Origin: Gammaproteobacteria bacterium
GTDB lineage: Bacteria; Pseudomonadota; Gammaproteobacteria; SZUA-152
NCBI GenBank assembly: GCA_030617485.1
Contig: JAUWVK010000092.1
Coordinates: forward strand, 1 to 6,255
Direction of reading: 5' to 3'
DNA: 6,255 bases
The notes below the pieces were generated by a model that saw only the letters and a program-made list of their open reading frames with translations, was not told where the DNA came from and made no database searches. The translations under genes were made by a program, and so were the position numbers. Numbering within the stretch: the stretch's first letter is position 1; each line of letters starts with the position of its first letter. Positions 5,289-6,255 of the stretch are shown here, one piece after another.

Positions 5289-5485
5289 AATTATACGCGT
5301 TCTGGATTCAAAAAAAATCACTCAAGAGAAACGTACGAACTGACTTTGCCCGTGTCAAGCCCAGGTGGTTCATTGAAGTCATGCGGCAAAGATGATTACA
5401 CCACGAAACCCCATAATCAGTCTTTTAAGTGCAAATAAGTTAAACTATGTCCCTTCGCAGAAATCACCAACCTTGAGAAAACCAA

Positions 5486-5848
5486 ATGATCACCTTAGGA
5501 AAGATTTATACACTTAACGTGGTTAAAAGCGTTGATTTTGGGTTTTATGTAGACGCCATGGAAATGGGAGAGGTGTTGTTGCCATTAAAGCATGCACCAG
5601 GTGGCCTTGCGGTAGGTGATTCGATTGAAGTCTTTCTTTACCTTGATTCAGAAGGCCTGCCCATCGCCACCACACAAACCCCCAAAGCCCAGGTGGGTGA
5701 ATTTGCCTATTTAAAGGTAGTGGCGACAACCGACGTCGGCGCCTTTTTAGACTGGGGTCTGGACAAAGATGTACTAGTTCCTTTCTCTGAACAACATGTG
5801 CCCATGGAAGTTGGGCATTCTTATTTGGTGTATTTATATCTCGACTAG
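5486..5848 (+). CDS. cvfB: CvfB-family S1 RNA-binding protein, N-terminal 120 codons up to an in-frame amber stop
   Basis: CvfB proteins (YitL in Bacillus) bind RNA through S1-like domains and end in a winged-helix domain; in staphylococci they influence virulence gene expression. The ATG follows a weak TTGAGA eight bases upstream. Residues 1-69 form the first S1-like domain (VVKSVDFGFYVD, EVLLPLKHAP, IEVFLYLD..GLPIATTQTP). The second starts at about 70 (VGEFAYLKVVATTDVGAFLDWGLDKDVLVPFSEQ) and reaches VYLYLD before TAG at 5846-5848. By analogy with domain 1, whose YLD is followed by a final strand (LPIATTQTP), the stop removes the last strand of domain 2, so a 120-residue product would be poorly folded. 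Full-length relatives I recall are about 280 residues. The upstream part appears otherwise intact. Confidence 0.85.
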   Translation: MITLGKIYTLNVVKSVDFGFYVDAMEMGEVLLPLKHAPGGLAVGDSIEVFLYLDSEGLPIATTQTPKAQVGEFAYLKVVATTDVGAFLDWGLDKDVLVPFSEQHVPMEVGHSYLVYLYLD

Positions 5849-6255
5849 GCTTCTTCTCGCATTACAGCATCCTCTAAAATCGATAAATTTCTTGATGACG
5901 ACAAACCTCACCACTTCAAACCAAAGCAAACGGTTGACCTGATTATTGCTAACAGTACCGACCTGGGTTTCAAGGCCATCATTAATCACAGCCATTGGGG
6001 AGTTTTGTACAGCGATGAGGTTCACCAACGTTTAAGTTTTGGCCAGTATAAGAAAGGATTTATCAAAAACATTAGACCTGAGGGGAAAATCGACTTAACC
6101 CTCCACGGTGGGAAGGAAACCCGCGATAAATACGCTAAAATTATTTTAATCTATCTAAATAAGAAAGATGGTTTTGCGCCCGTGCATGATAAGTCTGACC
6201 CGAAATTAATTTCACAATTATTCGGCATGAGCAAAAAGTCTTTTAAAAAAGCCAT
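5849..6255 (+). pseudogene. cvfB: Continuation of cvfB frame downstream of the amber codon (3' end outside window)
   Basis: Reading on in the same frame after TAG gives 135 sense codons without another stop. RITASSKIDKFLD completes S1-like domain 2, QTVDLIIANSTDLGFKAIIN, HWGVLYSDEV and KKGFIKNIRPEGKIDLTLHG form the third S1-like domain, and KSDPKLISQLFGMSKKSFKKA is the start of the C-terminal winged helix, matching the CvfB pattern I recall (SDPALISQTFGVSKGNFKKA). Relatives have a lysine at the stop position (YLDK), so one base change AAG to TAG explains it. No in-frame ATG with a ribosome-binding site lies near the stop, so restart is unlikely. The alternatives are recent nonsense mutation, sequencing error, or suppression of UAG. 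Marked as pseudogene by default. Confidence 0.75.

Larger units (their letters stand above)
5146..5485. other. Intergenic region before cvfB
   Basis: Apart from the terminator (5200-5233) and the GGGGTCAGACCCC palindrome (5272-5288), I see little in this stretch. CTTTGCC (5344-5350) and GGCAAAG (5385-5391) could pair over a 34-base loop. No convincing promoter for cvfB was found; TAAACT at 5441-5446 could be a weak -10 without a -35. No tRNA-like or ORF-like structure stands out. Confidence 0.5.

Noticed and set aside
5100..5321. 73-codon minus-strand frame across the strong terminator
   Set aside because: It would run through a hairpin terminator and a repeat palindrome and shows no protein-like features.
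5101..5342. ACGTACG followed by AACTGAC occurring at both about 5102-5120 and 5329-5343
   Set aside because: The shared stretch is short and interrupted, and is best treated as coincidence without a genome-wide search.
5335..5400. Faint resemblance of translated fragments before cvfB to the start of IS200-like transposases, next to the GGGGTCAGACCCC palindrome
   Set aside because: The match requires several frame changes and covers only a few residues; it is not supportable by eye.
5834..6028. 64-codon minus-strand frame opposite the second half of cvfB
   Set aside because: The plus strand carries conserved CvfB sequence here; the antisense frame is a by-product.

Overview
The window looks like ordinary chromosomal DNA of a gammaproteobacterium of moderate GC content. 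The evidence is a SohB-type S49 peptidase, a QseBC-like two-component pair and the proteobacterial form of CvfB. The species cannot be named from the sequence. All recognisable genes lie on the + strand.

Layout: (1) 2-352, the 3' end of sohB, an inner-membrane serine peptidase. (2) 353-736, a gene-free stretch carrying a composite, hairpin-rich repeat element (about 501-691) with 11-bp inverted ends of the GGGTCAGAG type and a 12-bp tandem duplication at its right edge. (3) 737-1621, a YihY/BrkB-family membrane protein. (4) 1622-1886, the leader of a two-component operon, with a possible 15-codon leader ORF that overlaps the regulator start as ATGA and a small hairpin that includes the start codon. 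(5) 1887-3931, a QseB-like response regulator and a QseC-like sensor kinase, overlapping by 4 bases and probably translationally coupled. (6) 3932-4224, a regulatory-looking intergenic region with three CTTAAG hexamers, a TATACT -10-like box and a tandem ATGAR pentamer. (7) 4225-4611 and 4753-5145, two small exported proteins of unknown function, each followed by a hairpin terminator and sharing strikingly similar 23-residue signal peptides. (8) 5146-5485, a strong terminator, a GGGGTCAGACCCC palindrome related to the element in (2), and otherwise nothing recognisable. (9) 5486-6255, cvfB, an S1-domain RNA-binding protein, running off the window and interrupted by an in-frame amber codon at 5846-5848.

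The most coherent functional unit is the two-component operon plus the two small secreted proteins. The kinase would sense an envelope signal and the regulator may control the exported proteins through the CTTAAG-containing region; this link is inference. The most concrete anomaly is the amber codon in cvfB: the same frame continues, without any other stop, through well-conserved CvfB sequence to the end of the window. I see no defence system, CRISPR array, tRNA, rRNA or intact transposase, and no convincing new multi-gene system.
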